From: Streptomyces armeniacus
GTDB taxonomy: Bacteria > Actinomycetota > Actinomycetes > Streptomycetales > Streptomycetaceae
DNA: 64,000 bases
Direction of reading: 5' to 3'
NCBI RefSeq assembly: GCF_003355155.1
Contig: NZ_CP031320.1
Location: forward strand, 7,717,383 to 7,781,382
The translations under genes were made by a program, and so were the position numbers. Positions 42,058 through 52,986 of this stretch are shown here, one piece after another. A model generated the notes under the pieces. It was not told the origin of the DNA and made no database searches. It saw only the letters and a program-made list of their open reading frames with translations. The first letter of the stretch is position 1. Each line of letters begins with the position of its first letter.

Positions 42058-42767
42058 GCGCGCCGTCCGTGCCCTCCGGGCCCGCCGCCGCGCCCCCTGC
42101 CGCGCCGCCCGCACCCGCCGCCGTCGCGTGGCACGCGGACCCGTACGCGGAGGCACTGCGCTCCGGACGCGGACCGCTTTTCCTGCGCCGTACGGACGGC
42201 TGGCTGCTGCCCCTCGAGGTCGAACGGTGGTGCGCCCGGGCGGACGCCGCGGACCTCACCGTGCTGCGGCGCTGTTCCGGCGCCGTACTGGACATCGGCT
42301 GCGGACCCGGCCGCATGGTCGCCGCGCTGGCCCGGAAGGGCAGTCCCGCGCTCGGCATCGACACCTCGCCTGCGGCGGTCGCCCGTACGCGCCGCCGGGG
42401 CGTGGACGCGCTGTGCCGCTCCGTCTTCGAGACGCTGCCGGGCGAAGGGCGCTGGGGGAGCGCGCTGCTGGTCGACGGGAACATAGGGATCGGCGGCGAC
42501 CCCGCCGCGCTGCTGGTCCGCGTCGGTGAACTCCTCGCCCCCGGTGGCCTTCTGCTCGCGGAGGCCGCGCACGGCGACGCGCCGCACGCCGACGTGGAGG
42601 AACGGGTCGAGGTGCGGCTCGACGACGGCAACGGCGGGCACGGGCCCGCGTTCCCGTGGGCCCGGATAGGCGCCGCCGCACTGCGGCAGCGCGCGGAGTC
42701 GGCCGGCTGGTCGGTGACGGCGCAGTGGACGGCACGGGGGCGTTCGTTCCTGGCCCTGAGCCGGTAG
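42054..42767 (+). CDS. Class I SAM-dependent methyltransferase
   Basis: 237 residues. After a Pro/Ala-rich leader, motif I is VLDIGCGPGRMVAALARKGS, then LGIDTSPAAVARTRRRGVDA, and the motif II-III region LLVDGNIGIGGDPAALLVRV with LLAPGGLLLAEA. The family-specific part FLRRTDGWLLPLEVERWCAR precedes motif I. TTG 42054 overlaps the previous stop (TTGA); GTG 42069 is the alternative. It is the third gene of the glycosyltransferase unit and likely modifies the same product. Confidence 0.88.
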   Translation: MSAPSVPSGPAAAPPAAPPAPAAVAWHADPYAEALRSGRGPLFLRRTDGWLLPLEVERWCARADAADLTVLRRCSGAVLDIGCGPGRMVAALARKGSPALGIDTSPAAVARTRRRGVDALCRSVFETLPGEGRWGSALLVDGNIGIGGDPAALLVRVGELLAPGGLLLAEAAHGDAPHADVEERVEVRLDDGNGGHGPAFPWARIGAAALRQRAESAGWSVTAQWTARGRSFLALSR

Positions 42768-42836
42768 GTGGGGCAGCGCCCCACCGGGCTCTGTCCGGTG
42801 GGGCGTTGGCCGCGGGGGCGGCGGCGCGTACGGGGG

Positions 42837-43382
42837 TCAGCGGCGCCGCGCCCGCCCCCGTACGCGCCGCCGCACGGCACGTACGGGGACGGCAAGCAGC
42901 GCGCCCAGCGCGCGGCAGCCGGACGCCAGACGCGCCCGGTACGCGGGCGCCCTGGCGGCCAGCAGCACCAGCGTGACCGCGAGCGTCACCGCCAGCAGCA
43001 GCCGCCAGTTCGCGGCGTAGTCGAGGGGCAGCGCCGTCGGGTTGCGGCCCTGGCCCTGCCGCAGCAGCACGGGCAGCGCGATCAGCGTCAGGCAGCCGCC
43101 GACGACGAACGCGCCGCGCAGCACGCCGTAACCGGAACGGAGCCCGCCCTCCGGCGCGTTCCGCGACGCGTCCCCCCGGCGTCTCCCATGGGCCCAGCGC
43201 AGCGCCGCCCCCGCCAGCAGCACCAGCGGCACGAGCAACCCGTCGTGCACCGCCACCGCGCCCGCGAGCCACAGCAGCACCTGCGGCACCGTGTCCTCGC
43301 GGGTCTCCGTGACGAGGAGCCAGCCGCCGGTGCCCAGCAGCACCGCCCCCGCCGTCCCCAGCATCCAGCGCAGCGCGGTCAC
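42837..43382 (-). CDS. Small polytopic membrane protein
   Basis: 181 residues with four hydrophobic segments (MLGTAGAVLLGTGGWLLVT; TVPQVLLWLAGAVAVHDGLL; VLRGAFVVGGCLTLIALPVL; LLLAVTLAVTLVLLAARAP) and a very basic C-terminus. Unknown function, but such genes sit directly after molybdopterin-dependent oxidoreductases in Streptomyces. GTG 43382 overlaps that gene's stop (GTGA), so the two are co-translated and probably work together at the membrane. Longer upstream starts would lie inside the oxidoreductase gene. Confidence 0.8.
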   Translation of the reverse strand: MTALRWMLGTAGAVLLGTGGWLLVTETREDTVPQVLLWLAGAVAVHDGLLVPLVLLAGAALRWAHGRRRGDASRNAPEGGLRSGYGVLRGAFVVGGCLTLIALPVLLRQGQGRNPTALPLDYAANWRLLLAVTLAVTLVLLAARAPAYRARLASGCRALGALLAVPVRAVRRRVRGRARRR

Positions 43383-43548
43383 TTCAGCACCTCGATCCGT
43401 GCGACCCACTTCGTCTGCAGCACGCCCGGCCGGTTCGGCGCGATGATCCGCGCCGGATAGCCGTGATCGGCGCTCAGCACGCGCCCGTTCACCCGCAGAG
43501 CGAGCAGCGTCAGCGGGTCACGGGCGTACGATGGGCCCGACCCGCGTG
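43379..43548 (-). CDS. Molybdopterin-dependent oxidoreductase, 3' end only
   Basis: About 55 residues remain: PSYARDPLTLLALRVNGRVL, SADHGYPARIIAPNRPGVLQ, TKWVARIEVLK. DHGYP-RIIAPNRPG is the C-terminal signature of sulfite-oxidase/YedY-like membrane oxidoreductases that use molybdopterin. The 5' part is cut by adapter-like DNA. It would have been the first gene of the unit with the membrane protein. Too little is left to judge cofactor residues. Confidence 0.85.
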
Positions 43549-43599
43549 CCCGTCGGCCCAGCGTGAGGGGGCAAGGGTGGGATGGGTATACGAGACCGG
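43549..43599. other. Degraded Nextera adapter at a contig join
   Basis: GATGGGTATACGAGACCGG (43581-43599) aligns with the Tn5 mosaic-end strand GATGTGTATAAGAGACAG with three substitutions, all toward G or C, and one extra base. Upstream, CGTCGGCCCAGCGTGAG (43551-43567) resembles the adapter head CGTCGGCAGCGTCAG. Translated it gives M-G-I-R-D-R, against M-C-I-R-D for the adapter. It separates a molybdoenzyme gene from a PKS. Confidence 0.8.
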
Positions 43600-46500
43600 T
43601 CCACGACGGCGTCCGCCACCGCGGACGCGCCCGTACGGCAGTCCGCGCTCGACGCCGTACTCGACGGGGCCGCGGCCGTCCTCGGCTACCAGTCGGCGGA
43701 CGCGGTCGAGAGCACCCGTACGTTCAAGGACCTCGGCTTCACCTCCGTCACCGCCGTCGAGCTGCGCGACCGGCTGAACGTCCAGTTCGGCGTGCGGCTG
43801 CCGTCCAGCGCGCTCTTCGACCACCCGACGCCCCTCCGCCTCGCCCGCCGGATCGACACCGAGCTGGACGGCGGCGAGCAGGAGCAGCGGGACGGCGAAC
43901 GCGCGGACGCCGTGCACTCGCACGACGAGCCGATCGCCATCGTCGCGATGGGCTGCCGCTTCCCCGGCGACGTCCGTACGCCCGAGGACCTGTGGCGCGT
44001 CGTCCGCGACGGCGTGGACGCCGTGTCCGACTTCCCCGTCAACCGCGAGTGGGACCTGAACGCGCTGTACGACCCCGACCCGGAGCGTTCCGGCACCAGT
44101 TACGTGAGCAAGGGCGGTTTCCTGCACGACGCGGGCGAGTTCGACGCCGCGTTCTTCGGGATCTCGCCGCGCGAGGCGCTCGCGATGGACCCGCAGCAGC
44201 GGCTGCTGCTGGAGACCTCGTGGGAGACGCTGGAGCGCGCGGGGCTCGACCCGACGTCCGTACGGGGCAGCCGTACGGGCGTGTTCGTCGGCGCGATGGC
44301 GCAGGACTACGGGCCGCGGCTGCACCAGGGCGGCGAGGACGTCGAGGGGCACGTGCTGACCGGTACGACGACGAGCGTCGCGTCCGGGCGTATCGCCTAC
44401 ACCCTGGGCCTGGAGGGCCCCGCCGTCACCGTGGACACGGCGTGCTCGTCGTCGCTGGTGGCGCTGCACATGGCGGTGCAGGCGCTGCGCAGCGGCGAGT
44501 GCTCGATGGCGCTGGCGGGCGGCGCCACCGTCATGTCCAGCCCGGGGATCTTCGTGGAGTTCAGCCGTCAGCGGGGTCTGTCGCCGGACGGCCGGTGCAA
44601 GCCGTTCGCGGCGGGTGCGGACGGTACGGGCTGGGGCGAGGGTGTCGGTGTGCTGCTGCTGGAGCGGCTGTCGGACGCGCAGCGCAACGGGCACCAGGTG
44701 CTGGCGGTGCTCAAGGGTTCGGCCATCAACCAGGACGGCGCCTCCAACGGGCTCACGGCACCGAACGGCCCGTCGCAGCAGCGCGTCATCCGCGCCGCCC
44801 TCGCGAACGCCGGACTGGAGCCGGGCGACGTGGACGCCGTGGAGGCACACGGCACCGGTACGACACTGGGTGACCCCATCGAGGCACAGGCGCTGCTCGC
44901 CACCTACGGGCAGGAGCGGGACGCGGACCGGCCGCTGTGGCTCGGCTCCCTGAAGTCGAACGTGGGTCACGCGCAGGCCGCCGCCGGAGTCGGCGGCGTC
45001 ATCAAGATGGTCGAGGCCCTGCGGCACGGCGTCCTCCCGAAGTCCCTGCACGGGGAGGAGCCTTCGCCGCACGTGGACTGGTCGTCGGGCGCCGTACGGC
45101 TGCTGTCCGCGGCACGCGCCTGGGACAGCGACGGTGACGGTGACCGCCGTACGCGGCGCGCCGCCGTGTCGTCGTTCGGCATCAGCGGCACCAACGCGCA
45201 CGTGATCCTGGAGGCCGCCGCCGAAGCCGCCGAACCGGCCGCCCCCGGAACACCCGGGGACGAGATCGACGAGAGCGGCGAGAGCACGGCCGCCGAGGTG
45301 CCGTGGCTGCTCTCCGCCCGCAGCGCCGACGCGCTCAAGGCACAGGCGGAGTCGCTGCTCGCACACCTCGACGCGGCGGCTCCCGCGCCGCGCCCCGCCG
45401 ACGTAGGGCACACGCTGCTCACCGCGCGCGCGGCGCTCGATTTCCGGGCCGTCGTCACCGGCGCCGGGCAGGACGAACTGCTCGCCGGGCTGCGGTCGGT
45501 GGCCGCCGGACACGTCGACGCGGTCGCCACGGAGCACCGCCGCGGTCCGGTGTTTGTGTTCCCGGGGCAGGGGGCGCAGTGGGTCGGGATGGGCCGTGAA
45601 CTCCTCGGCAGCAGCCCCGTGTTCGCCGCGCGCTTCGCCGAGTGCGACGCGGCGCTGGCCCGGCATGTGGACTGGTCGTTGTCGGGTGTGCTGCGGGGTG
45701 TGGACGGTGCTCCCGGTTTTGACCGGGTGGATGTCGTGCAGCCCGTCCTGTGGGCGGTGATGGTGTCCCTCGCCGAGGTGTGGCGCTCCTACGGTGTGCA
45801 GCCTGCTGCCGTTGTCGGTCACTCGCAGGGTGAGATCGCCGCCGCCTGTGTCTCCGGTGCGCTCTCTCTCGAAGACGGTGCTCGTGTGGTGGCGTTGCGG
45901 AGCCAGGCCATCACCGCTCTGGCAGGCCGTGGCGGCATGGTGTCCGTCGCGCTGCCCCGTACGGATGTCGAGGAGCTGATCACCGCATGGAACGGCAGCC
46001 TGTCCGTCGCCGCCGTCAACGGGCCGTCCGCGGTGGTGGTGTCCGGTGATGTGGCCGCTCTGGACGCCCTTGTGGAAACTTGCGAGGAGCGGGACATCCG
46101 CGCCCGCCGCATCGAGGTCGACTACGCGTCGCACTCCGCGCACGTGGAAGGCATCAGCGAAGCGATCCTGACCGCCCTGGCGCCGCTGGAGCCCCGGGCG
46201 GCCGAAGTGCCGTTCTTCTCCACCGTGACCGGCGACTGGCTGGACGCGGAGGCGCGTCTCGACGGCGCGTACTGGTACGCGAACCTGCGGCACACCGTGC
46301 AGCTGGAGCCCGCGGTCCGCAGCCTCGTGGAGGCGGGCCACCGCGCGTTCGCCGAGATGAGCCCGCACCCCGTGCTCACCATGCCCGTGCAGGACACCGC
46401 CGAGGCCGCGGGCGCCGAAGTGGTCGCCACCGGCACCCTCCGGCGCGGCCAGGGCGGCCTCGCCCGGGTCCACGCGTCGCTCGGCCAGCTGTGGGCGCAC

Positions 46501-49500
46501 GGCGCGTACGTGGACTGGGCGCCGGCGTTCGCCGCGCACCGACCGGCGCTGGTGGACCTGCCCACGTACCCCTTCCAGCGGCAGCACTTCTGGCTCGCGG
46601 CGGACAGCGCCGACCGTACGGTGGCCGATCCGGTGGACGCGCAGTTCTGGGAGACCGTCGAACGGGAGGACCTGGAGGCGCTGGCCGGCACCCTCGGCAT
46701 CAGCGACCCCAGCTCCCTCGGCGAGGTGCTGCCCGCGCTGTCCTCCTGGCGGCGCGACCGCCGGCAGCGCGGCACGGCCGACTCCTGGCGCTACCAGGCC
46801 GTCTGGCGGCACCGCCCCGAGCCCGCCGCGGGCACTGTGTCCGGCACCTGGCTGCTCGTCGTGCCCGAGGGACACGAGGACTCCGCGCCCGTGTGCCAGG
46901 CCGCCGAGGCGCTGCGCGCGGCCGGAGCACAGCCGTACGCGCTCTCCGTCGGCCCCGCGGAGGCCGACCGCGAACTCCTCGCGAAGCGGCTGCGCATAGC
47001 GGACCACGGGCCGGAACTCGTCGCCGGAGTACTGTCGTTCACGGCGCTCGACGAGTCCCCGCTGCCCGGCCAGCCCGCCGTCACCACCGGCCTCGCCGTC
47101 ACCCTCGCGCTCGTGCAGGCGCTCGGCGAGGTCGCGCTCGACGCGCCCCTGTGGTGCCTGACGAGAGGCGCGGTCGCCGCGGGCGACGAGGCAGCGCCGT
47201 ACGCGCCCGCGCAGGCCGCCGTATGGGGGCTCGGGCGCGTCGCCGCGCTCGAACACCCCGACCGCTGGGGCGGCCTGGTGGACCTGCCGCCGTCCGGCAC
47301 GGACGCGGGCGCGGACTCCGGCGCGGAGACGGACACCGCGGGCCTCGGCGGCGCCGCGGAGGAGCGTACGCGGGCCCGGCTTGCCGCCCTCCTCACCGGC
47401 GACGGCGGCGAGGACCAGCTCGCGATCCGCGACTCCGGTGTCTACGCGCGCCGCCTCGTCCCCGCCCCCTGCGGCCCGCACGCGGCCCCCCGTACGTGGC
47501 GCCCGCGCGGCACCGTCCTGGTCACCGGCGGCACCGGCGCGCTGGGCGCGCGCGTCGCGCGCTGGCTCACGCGCGGCGGCGCCGAGCACCTGGTGCTCAC
47601 CGGCCGCCGCGGCGACGCCGCCCCCGGAGTGGCGGAACTGCGCGCAGAGCTGGCGGAGCAGGGCGTCGGTGTCACCGTCGCGGCCTGCGACGTGGCTGAC
47701 GCGGACGCCGTACGGGCGCTCGCCCGGCAGCTGGCGGACGACGGGCACACCGTACGGTCCGTCGTACACGCCGCGGGCGTCAGCCAGTTGGGCACCCTCG
47801 ACGAGGCCGGGCCCGCCGACCTGAGCGCCGCACTGAGCGGCAAGGTCAGCGGCGCGCGGCACCTGGCCGAGGCGTTCGGCGGGGACACGCTCGACGCCGT
47901 CGTCTACTTCTCCTCCATCTCCGGCACGTGGGGCGTCGCCGACCACGGCGCGTACGCCGCCGCCAACGCCGCGCTCGACGCGTACGCCGAACGCCACCGC
48001 GCCGGCGGCCTGCCCGTGCTGTCCGTCGCCTGGGGCCCCTGGGCGGGCGGCGGCATGATCGCGGAATCGCTGCAGGATGTGCTGCGGCAGCGCGGCGTAC
48101 CCGTCATCGACCCGGACACCGCCCTCACCGGGCTGCAGCAGGCACTCGACAGGGACGACACGGTGGTGGCGGTCGCGGACGTCGACTGGCAGCGGTTCGG
48201 CGGCGTGTTCACCTCCGTACGGCCCAGCAGGCTGCTCGACGAGATCCCCGCGGCACAGGCCGCCGCCGACGACGGCCAGGGCAAGGCGGAGCCGTCCGCG
48301 CTCCTGCGCGAACTCGCCGGACTCGACGAACGCAGGCGCGCCGCACGACTGCTGGCCCTCGTACGCGAACAGGTCGCCTCCGTGCTCGGCCACGCCGACC
48401 CGGCGGCCGTCGACCCGCAGGGCTCCTTCAAGGAGCTGGGCTTCGACTCGCTGACGGCCGTCGAGCTGCGCAACCGGCTCAACACCGCCGCCGGCCTCAA
48501 GCTCGCCGCGACCGTCGTCTTCGACTACCCCAACGTCAAGGCACTCGCCGGGCACCTCTCGGTCAAGCTCGGCGGCGACACGGCGACCGCAGCCGGCGCC
48601 GCCGTACGGCCCGCCGCCACGGCACCGGCCGCGGACGACGAGCCCATCGCCATCGTCTCGATGAGCTGCCGCTTCCCCGGCGGCGTACGGTCCCCGGAGG
48701 ACCTGTGGCGCGTCGTACGCGACGGGGTGGACGTCATCTCCGACTTCCCGGCCGACCGGGGCTGGGACCTGGACGGCCTGTACGACCCCGACCCGGACAG
48801 CACCGGCAAGAGCTACGTGCGCAGGAGCGGATTCCTGCACGACGCGGCCGAGTTCGACGCCGCCTTCTTCGGGATCTCGCCCCGCGAGGCGGTCGCGATG
48901 GACCCGCAGCAGCGGCTGCTGCTGGAGACGTCCTGGGAGGCGCTGGAGCGCGCCGGGCTCGACCCGGCGGCGCTGCGCGGCTCGCAGACGGGCGTGTACG
49001 TCGGGATGACCGACCAGGAGTACGGCACCCGGCTGCGCAAGGCCGCGGGCGAGGCCGAGGGCTACCTCGCGACGGGCGCGGTCGGCAGCGTCGCGTCCGG
49101 CCGCATCTCGTACACCCTGGGCCTGGAGGGCCCCGCGGTGACGGTGGACACGGCGTGCTCGTCGTCGCTGGTGGCGCTGCACATGGCGGCGCAGGCGCTG
49201 CGCAACGGCGAGTGCTCGATGGCGCTCGCGGCCGCGGTGATGGTGATGTCCGACCCGTCGCAGTTCATCGCGTTCAGCCGGCAGCGCGGCCTGGCACCCG
49301 ACGGGCGCTCGAAGCCGTTCGCGGCGGCGGCCGACGGCTTCGCCCTATCCGAGGGCGCGGGCGTCATCGTGCTGGAGCGGCTGTCCGACGCGCAGGCGAA
49401 CGGGCACACGGTGCTCGGCGTCGTACGGGGCTCCGCGATCAACCAGGACGGCGCCTCCAACGGCCTCACGGCACCGAACGGCCCGTCGCAGCAGCGCGTC

Positions 49501-51282
49501 ATCCGCGCCGCCCTCGCACAGGCGGGGCTCTCCGCGCGCGACGTGGACGCGGTGGAGGCACACGGCACCGGCACCAAGCTGGGTGACCCGATCGAGGCGG
49601 AGGCACTTCTCGCGACGTACGGCGAGGAGCGCGGCCCGGAGCAGGAGCCGCTGTGGCTCGGCTCGGTCAAGTCCAACATCGGTCACGCGCAGACCGCTTC
49701 GGGCATGGCCGGGATCATGAAGATGGTCCTCGCCATGCGGCACGACCTGCTGCCCGCGACCCTCCACATCGACGAGCCCTCGCCGCACGTCGACTGGTCC
49801 TCCGGCACGGTGGAGCTGCTGTCCGAAGCCCGCCCGTGGGAACGGAACGGGCACCCGCGCCGCGCGGGCGTGTCCTCCTTCGGCGTCAGCGGTACGAACG
49901 CGCACCTGATCATCGAGGAGCCCCCGGCGGCGGACACGACAGCCGACGCAGACGCAGACACCGACGCTCCGGTCCAGCGGGCCGGTGGCCCGCTGCCGTG
50001 GATGCTGTCCGCCCGTACGGGCGAGGCGCTGCGGGCGCAGGCGGAGCGGCTGGCCGCGTACGTGGCGGAGTCCGGTGCGGGCGCGGCGGACGTCGGGCAC
50101 TCGCTGGCCGTGGCGCGTACAGGGCTGGAGCACCGTGCGGTGGTGACCGGCGCGGACACCGGCGAACTCCTCGACCGGCTGCGCGCGGTGGCGCGCGGCG
50201 AGATGCCCGCAGGCGTCACCGTGGGAGTGGACGAGACTTCGGGCGAGGACACGGGCGTCGTGTTCGTGTTCCCGGGCCAGGGCGCGCAGTGGGTCGGCAT
50301 GGGCCGCGAACTCCTCGACAGCAGCCCGGTGTTCGCGGCACGCTTCGACGCCTGCGAACAGGCCCTCGAACCCTTCGTGGACTGGTCGCTGTCGGGTGTG
50401 CTGCGGGGTGTGGACGGTGCTCCCGGTTTTGACCGGGTGGATGTCGTGCAGCCCGTCCTGTGGGCGGTGATGGTGTCCCTCGCCGAGGTGTGGCGCTCCT
50501 ACGGTGTGCAGCCTGCCGCCGTTGTCGGTCACTCGCAGGGTGAGATCGCCGCCGCCTGTGTCTCCGGTGCGCTCTCTCTCGAAGACGGTGCTCGTGTCGT
50601 CGCGTTGCGGAGCCAGGCCATTACGGCGCTGGCGGGTCGTGGCGGGATGGTGTCGGTCGCGCAGCCGCGTACGGATGTGGATGGGCTGATCGCCGCGTGG
50701 GAGGGCCGTATCTCGGTCGCCGCCGTCAACGGGCCGTCCGCGGTGGTGGTTTCCGGTGACGCGGACGCTCTGGATGAGCTCATGGTGACGTGTGAGCGGC
50801 GGGAGATCCGCGCCCGCCGTATCGAGGTGGACTACGCCTCCCACTCCGCTCACGTGGAGGAGATCCGTGAGGCGATCCTGACGGCTCTGGCGCCGTTGGA
50901 GCCCAGGACTCCTGCGGTGCCGTTCTTCTCCACCGTCACCGGTGACTGGCTGGATGACGACACCCGTGTGGATGCCGAATACTGGTACACCAACCTGCGC
51001 CACACAGTGCAGCTCGAGCCCGCCGTACGGTCGTTGATCGAGGACGGACGCCGGGTGTTCGCGGAGATGAGCCCGCACCCCGTCCTCACCATGCCCGTGC
51101 AGGACACGGCCGAGGCGGCGGACGTGGACGTCACGGTCACCGGGACGCTCCGGCGCGACGAGGGCGGTCTCGACCGCTTCTACACCTCGCTCGGCCACCT
51201 GTGGGCGCACGGCGTACAGGTGGACTGGGCCCCGGCGTTCGCCGCGCACCTGCCCGCCGTCGTGGATCTGCCGACGTACCCC
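43600..51282 (+). CDS. Modular type I polyketide synthase, internal part (ACP-KS-AT-KR-ACP-KS-AT)
   Basis: 2561 codons, cut at both ends. By position: ACP 43640-43870 (DLGFTSVTAVELR, phosphopantetheine Ser present); KS1 43926-45210 (active Cys in DTACSSS; HGTGT; NVGHAQ); AT1 45550-46480 (GHSQGEIAAA, YASHS); KR 46800-48080 (GGTGALGARVA, Tyr in HGAYAAAN); ACP 48340-48560 (LGFDSLTAVELR); KS2 48640-49920; AT2 50255-51200 (YASHS). Both ATs carry the RVDVVQPVLW and YASH motifs of methylmalonyl-CoA specificity. The KR has Trp in GTWG and His five residues on, without LDD, which predicts an A2 alcohol. No DH or ER. The end at VDLPTYP stops just where the PFQRQHFW post-AT motif should come. Confidence 0.93.
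45671..45930 (+). repeat. Near-identical tract shared by the two AT domains
   Basis: This 260-bp part of AT1 recurs at 50381-50640 in AT2 (offset 4710) with only a handful of mismatches, mostly at the ends. Its codons favour T and G in third position (GGT, GTG, CGT, GCT), unlike the C-ending codons before and after. It covers the RVDVVQP to GHSQG region. It looks like a gene-conversion tract, or a collapsed repeat. Confidence 0.85.
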
Positions 51283-51324
51283 TCAACTCGCGTCAGAGGC
51301 GTCAGAGATCGGTGTGTCTAAGAG
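51283..51324. other. Degraded Nextera adapter at a contig join
   Basis: On the minus strand the sequence runs CTCTTAGACACACCGATCT then CTGACGCC, against CTCTTATACACATCTGACGC of the adapter: same order with a substitution and small insertions. Translated minus it reads L-L-D-T-P-I-S-D-A-S-D, close to L-L-Y-T-S-D-A-A-D from the adapter. The PKS stops on one side and the Wzc-like gene loses its stop codon on the other. Confidence 0.65.
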
Positions 51325-52986
51325 CCCGCTCGCGGGCCGGGCCGGCTGCCTGCGCCGCGCCCCGGCCCCGGACCCGCCCCCGGGCCCGGCGCCCGAACCG
51401 GCAGCCCTCTCACCGCCCTTCCCGTCCCGCGTCTCCGCCGTCCCGTACGAGTGCAGCACCGCGCCCAGCAGGATGCCGCCCGCGCCGACGACCAGCTCCC
51501 GTACGCGGCTGAGGTCGTCGCGCCGCACCTCGCGCGGGTCGCAGACCACCAGGACGCCGTCGACGCGGTCGGTCAGCGCGATGGCGTCGGCGTACGAGAG
51601 GACGGCGGGCGCCAGCACGACGAGTACGGAGTTGCGCGCGTCCGCCTGGCTGATGAGCTGCGTCGCGGCCGCGGAGGTCAGCGCGCGCGGCACGTTCCGT
51701 ACGCGGTGGCCGGGCACGAGGTCGAAATAGCCGGACTCGCCCGCGTCGATGGGCACGCGCCGCCCCGTCGGCCAGCCGGTGGTGCTCTGTTCGGGGGCGC
51801 GTGCCCAGCCGGGCCGGCCGCCGTCGGCGTGGTGCAGCTGCTCGGTGAGGCTGGGCGTCCGCAGGTCGGCCTCGATCAGCAGGACGTCCTTCCCCATCTC
51901 CGCGAAGGACGCGGACAGGTTGACGGACGCGGCGAGCGCCGTCTCGATGCTGCCGCGCGGTGCGACGACCAGCAGCCGGCGGCGTTCCGCGAACGCCTCG
52001 TCGTAGGCCAGCCGGAAGGCGACCGAACGGTACTCCTCGGCGAGCCTGCCCTCGGCCAGCAGCACGTCGGGGTGCCCGCGCCTGGTGCGCGGCAGGGTGC
52101 CGAGGACGGGCGCGCGCAGGGCCCGTACGACGTCGCCCGCGGAACGTACCGTCGGGTCGAAGACCAGCCGTACCCACGCGGCGAGCATCCCCACGCCCGT
52201 GCCGACGGCCGCGCCGAGCCCCAGCAGCAGCAACAGCCCCGGCCCGGCCGGGGACTTGGGCGGGGTGGCGGCCGAGACGACGTTGCCGGGGGTGGTGTCG
52301 AGGGCTTCGAGCTTGCTGATGTTGCTGTTGATCTCGGCGATGTTGCCGACGACGGACGAGTGCGAGGACAGCGACGAGTCCAGCACGCGCCCGTCCGGCA
52401 GCCCGCTGATCTCCTCGGCGAGCCGGTCGCGCTCCTTGAGCAGCGGGGCGCGCTGCTGCTTGTACGAGACGACCATGTGGTCGATCTGCCGGTCGGTGTC
52501 CCACTGCCGGTTGTCGAGGTACGCCTGCGCGAACGCGTTCGCGCGCTTGGCCGCCGTCTTCGGGCTGTCGGCGGTGTACGCGAAGCGCAGCACCACGGTG
52601 TTGGGCGGGTTGGTGACCTGCAGGTCGCGGGCGAGGGCCAGCGCGCTGCCCGGAGTGCGGGACTCGCCGAGCTTCTTCGCGGCGCGTTCCGCGACGACCT
52701 GGCTCAGCGCGGTGCGCCGCTCGGAGCCCATGCTGAGCTCCGTCTTGCCGGAGCTGCCGTCCGCCAGCGGGTCGGCGCTGCCGGGGCGGAGCGTCACCTC
52801 GGTCGACGCGGAGTACGAGTCGCCGCCGGAGATGCCGAGCCAGCCGCCGCCGAGCAGCCCGAGGAGCAGCCCGAGTGCGATCAGCAGCCGGTAGCGCAGG
52901 AGTTGCCGGAACTGCTCGCGCAGCAGGTCGGGTTCGTCGTACGCCTGCACGGCACGGGTCTCCTCCCGTGCACCGCCGTCCTTCAT
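51325..52986 (-). CDS. Wzz/Wzc-like polysaccharide chain-length protein with defective P-loop
   Basis: At least 554 residues, 3' end lost. N-terminal membrane segment at about 32-50 (LLIALGLLLGLLGGGWLGI), a large periplasm-facing Wzz-type coiled region, and a second membrane segment near 265-290 (GPGLLLLLGLGAAVGTGVGM). Then a cytoplasmic domain of the bacterial tyrosine-kinase/ParA fold: LLVVAPRGSIETALAASVNL, DVLLIEADLRTPSL (Walker A'-like), DGVLVVCDPREVRRDDL. The Walker A GxxxxGK(S/T) is replaced by PRGSIETAL with no lysine, so ATP hydrolysis is doubtful. The Gly/Arg-rich C-terminus has no tyrosine cluster. It is coupled to a glycosyltransferase (ATGA). Likely regulator of export or length of a surface glycan. 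Confidence 0.85.

Noticed and set aside
43510..49182. A 1890-residue minus-strand frame antisense to the PKS
   Set aside because: Antisense shadow; its first residues (VSYTHPTLAPS) are translated adapter-like sequence.
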